From contig ONFK01000085.1 in assembly GCA_900317065.1 (NCBI GenBank), positions 1 through 6,827 on the forward strand: a DNA stretch of 6,827 nucleotides, in the 5' to 3' direction. A program made the translations under genes and the position numbers. The notes below the pieces were generated by a model that saw only the letters and a list, made by a program, of their open reading frames with translations, did not search any database and was not told the origin of the DNA. Positions within the stretch are counted from its first letter, which is position 1. The number at the start of each line of letters is the position of its first letter. Source of the DNA: an uncultured Bacteroidales bacterium (GTDB lineage Bacteria; Bacteroidota; Bacteroidia; Bacteroidales; UBA932). Of the stretch, positions 5,541-6,827 are shown in pieces.

Positions 5541-6827
5541 ATGGCATACTCGAACATTTACTTCATAGGGATAGGCGGCATTGGAATGAGCGCCATAGCC
5601 CGTTACTACAAGTTCAAGGGCTTCAGCGTGGGCGGATACGACCGCACGCCCTCCGACCTTACCCGCCAGCTGGAAAAGGAAGGAATCGCCATCCACTACG
5701 AAGACAACACGGACTATATCCCCACCAGGGTGGAGGACACGCTGGTGATCTATACCCCTGCTGTCCCGGACAGCATGAAGGAGCTGCAGTACGTGCGCGA
5801 GAACGGCTACCGAGTGATCAAGCGCAGCCGCATGCTTGGAGAAATCACGATAGGCCAGAAATGCTTCGCAGTCGCAGGCACGCACGGCAAGACCACCACA
5901 TCCACACTGATCGCGCACATCCTCACCGAGTGCGGGGAGGGATGCTCCGCCTTTCTGGGTGGCATCTCGAAGAATTACGGGACGAACCTGCTGATGAGCG
6001 AGAACGACGTCGTCGTCGCGGAGGCGGACGAATACGACAGGAGTTTCCTCCAGCTGCATCCGGACATCTCGGTCATTACCGCAATGGATGCAGACCACCT
6101 CGACATTTACGGCGACCTCGCCCACGTGCAGGAGGCCTTCCGCCAGTTCGCATCCCAGACCAAAAAGATACTTATCGCAAAGCTGGGCCTTCCCCTCAGC
6201 GGCGAAGACACACCCGCGAAGATTTTCCGCTATCACCTGGACGACAGCCGTGCAGATTACTACGCTGCGAACATGCATGCGGACTCCTACGGACATTTCA
6301 GCTACGACCTGCATTATCCCGGAGGAGTGATTCCCGCAATCAGGGTGGGCACCCTGGGCTGGGTGAACGTGGAGAACAGCATAGCCGCGGCAGCAGTGTG
6401 CCTCTGCCACGGAGTGGCTCCGGAGGCGATCAAGAAAGCCATCGGCAGCTTCCAGGGCGCGCAGAGGCGTCTGGACGAGCACATCAACGAGCCCGGTCTC
6501 ACATACATCGACGACTATGCGCACCATCCGGCAGAACTCGCCACAGCCATATCATCGATCCGGGAGATATTCCCCGGCAGAAAGATAACCGGCGTATTCC
6601 AGCCCCATCTGTTCACGCGTACCAGGGATTTTGCTCCCGAATTCGCGAAGGCGCTCAGCGGTCTGGACAAAGTAATCCTGCTGGACATCTATCCCGCCCG
6701 CGAAGAGCCCATCCCCGGGGTGACTTCCGAAATCATCTTCAAGGACATCACGGCCAGGGAGAAGGTGCTCATACGCAAGGAGGAGCTCATGGACCTGCTC
6801 GCGAAGGAGGATCTGGACGTGCTCGTC
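5541..6827 (+). CDS. murC: UDP-N-acetylmuramate--L-alanine ligase MurC, 5' part (3' end outside window)
   Basis: This cytoplasmic ATP-dependent ligase adds L-Ala to UDP-MurNAc, the first step of stem peptide assembly. The frame opens one base after the murG stop and remains open to the window end, giving 429 residues; only the last few tens of residues should be missing. Visible: the UDP-binding GIGGIGMSAIA (10-20), YTPAVP (71-76), the P-loop GTHGKTTT (113-120), EADEYDRSF (161-169), DADHLDIYGD (183-192), VNVEN (275-279), QRRLDE (308-313), YIDDYAHHP (322-330), QPHLFTRTRDF (354-364) and DIYPAREEPIPGV (382-394). These cover all three Mur ligase domains and separate it from MurD and from the recycling ligase Mpl. 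At 275-279 many MurC proteins have HN-x-x-N; the His is Val here. Translation is probably coupled to murG through TATAAGATG. Confidence 0.97.
   Translation, partial: MAYSNIYFIGIGGIGMSAIARYYKFKGFSVGGYDRTPSDLTRQLEKEGIAIHYEDNTDYIPTRVEDTLVIYTPAVPDSMKELQYVRENGYRVIKRSRMLGEITIGQKCFAVAGTHGKTTTSTLIAHILTECGEGCSAFLGGISKNYGTNLLMSENDVVVAEADEYDRSFLQLHPDISVITAMDADHLDIYGDLAHVQEAFRQFASQTKKILIAKLGLPLSGEDTPAKIFRYHLDDSRADYYAANMHADSYGHFSYDLHYPGGVIPAIRVGTLGWVNVENSIAAAAVCLCHGVAPEAIKKAIGSFQGAQRRLDEHINEPGLTYIDDYAHHPAELATAISSIREIFPGRKITGVFQPHLFTRTRDFAPEFAKALSGLDKVILLDIYPAREEPIPGVTSEIIFKDITAREKVLIRKEELMDLLAKEDLDVLV

Noticed and set aside
4319..5557. A 412-codon minus-strand open frame opposite murG
   Set aside because: It is a shadow of murG with no family motif, and a similar frame lies opposite nearly every gene here, which points to codon bias.
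5379..6527. A 382-codon minus-strand open frame opposite murC
   Set aside because: The murC sense frame carries every Mur ligase motif through this region; the antisense product is V/A/H-rich without a known fold.

Overview
The window is a gap-free stretch of a dcw (division and cell wall) cluster. All genes are on the + strand, in the order murE (3' part), mraY, murD, ftsW, murG, murC (5' part). The direct murE-mraY junction without murF, the Bacteroidetes-like N-terminus of MraY, the long acidic FtsW tail with a SHGAS motif, the MurC nucleotide-domain variant VNVEN, and the near absence of Shine-Dalgarno sequences all suggest a Bacteroidota member, probably Bacteroidales. GC content looks to be in the high 50s percent by eye, which is high for that group. 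Genus cannot be read from this sequence.

Layout: 1-545 is the C-terminal 180 codons of murE. 545-1696 is mraY, whose ATG shares one base with the murE stop. A 10-bp A/T-rich gap is followed by murD (1707-3047). One base later comes ftsW (3049-4425), whose last 23 bases overlap murG (4403-5539). One base after murG, murC starts at 5541 and runs off the window end with its frame open. No non-coding stretch exceeds 10 bp, so there is no room for a terminator, RNA gene or mobile element between genes. Any main promoter and the operon end lie outside the window.

Function: MurC, MurD and MurE add L-Ala, D-Glu and the diamino acid (by motif, probably meso-diaminopimelate) to UDP-MurNAc in the cytoplasm. 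MraY moves the phospho-MurNAc-pentapeptide onto undecaprenyl phosphate to make lipid I. MurG adds GlcNAc to make lipid II. FtsW polymerises lipid II at the septum. MurF, which adds D-Ala-D-Ala, is the one missing cytoplasmic ligase and must be encoded elsewhere.

This is a core housekeeping operon. I found no sign of an undescribed system. The points worth a second look are small: a DNCR variant of the MurE diamino-acid motif, lineage-type changes in FtsW and MurC motifs, tight translational coupling, a possible internal Shine-Dalgarno for ftsW, and frequent ATA codons despite the high GC.
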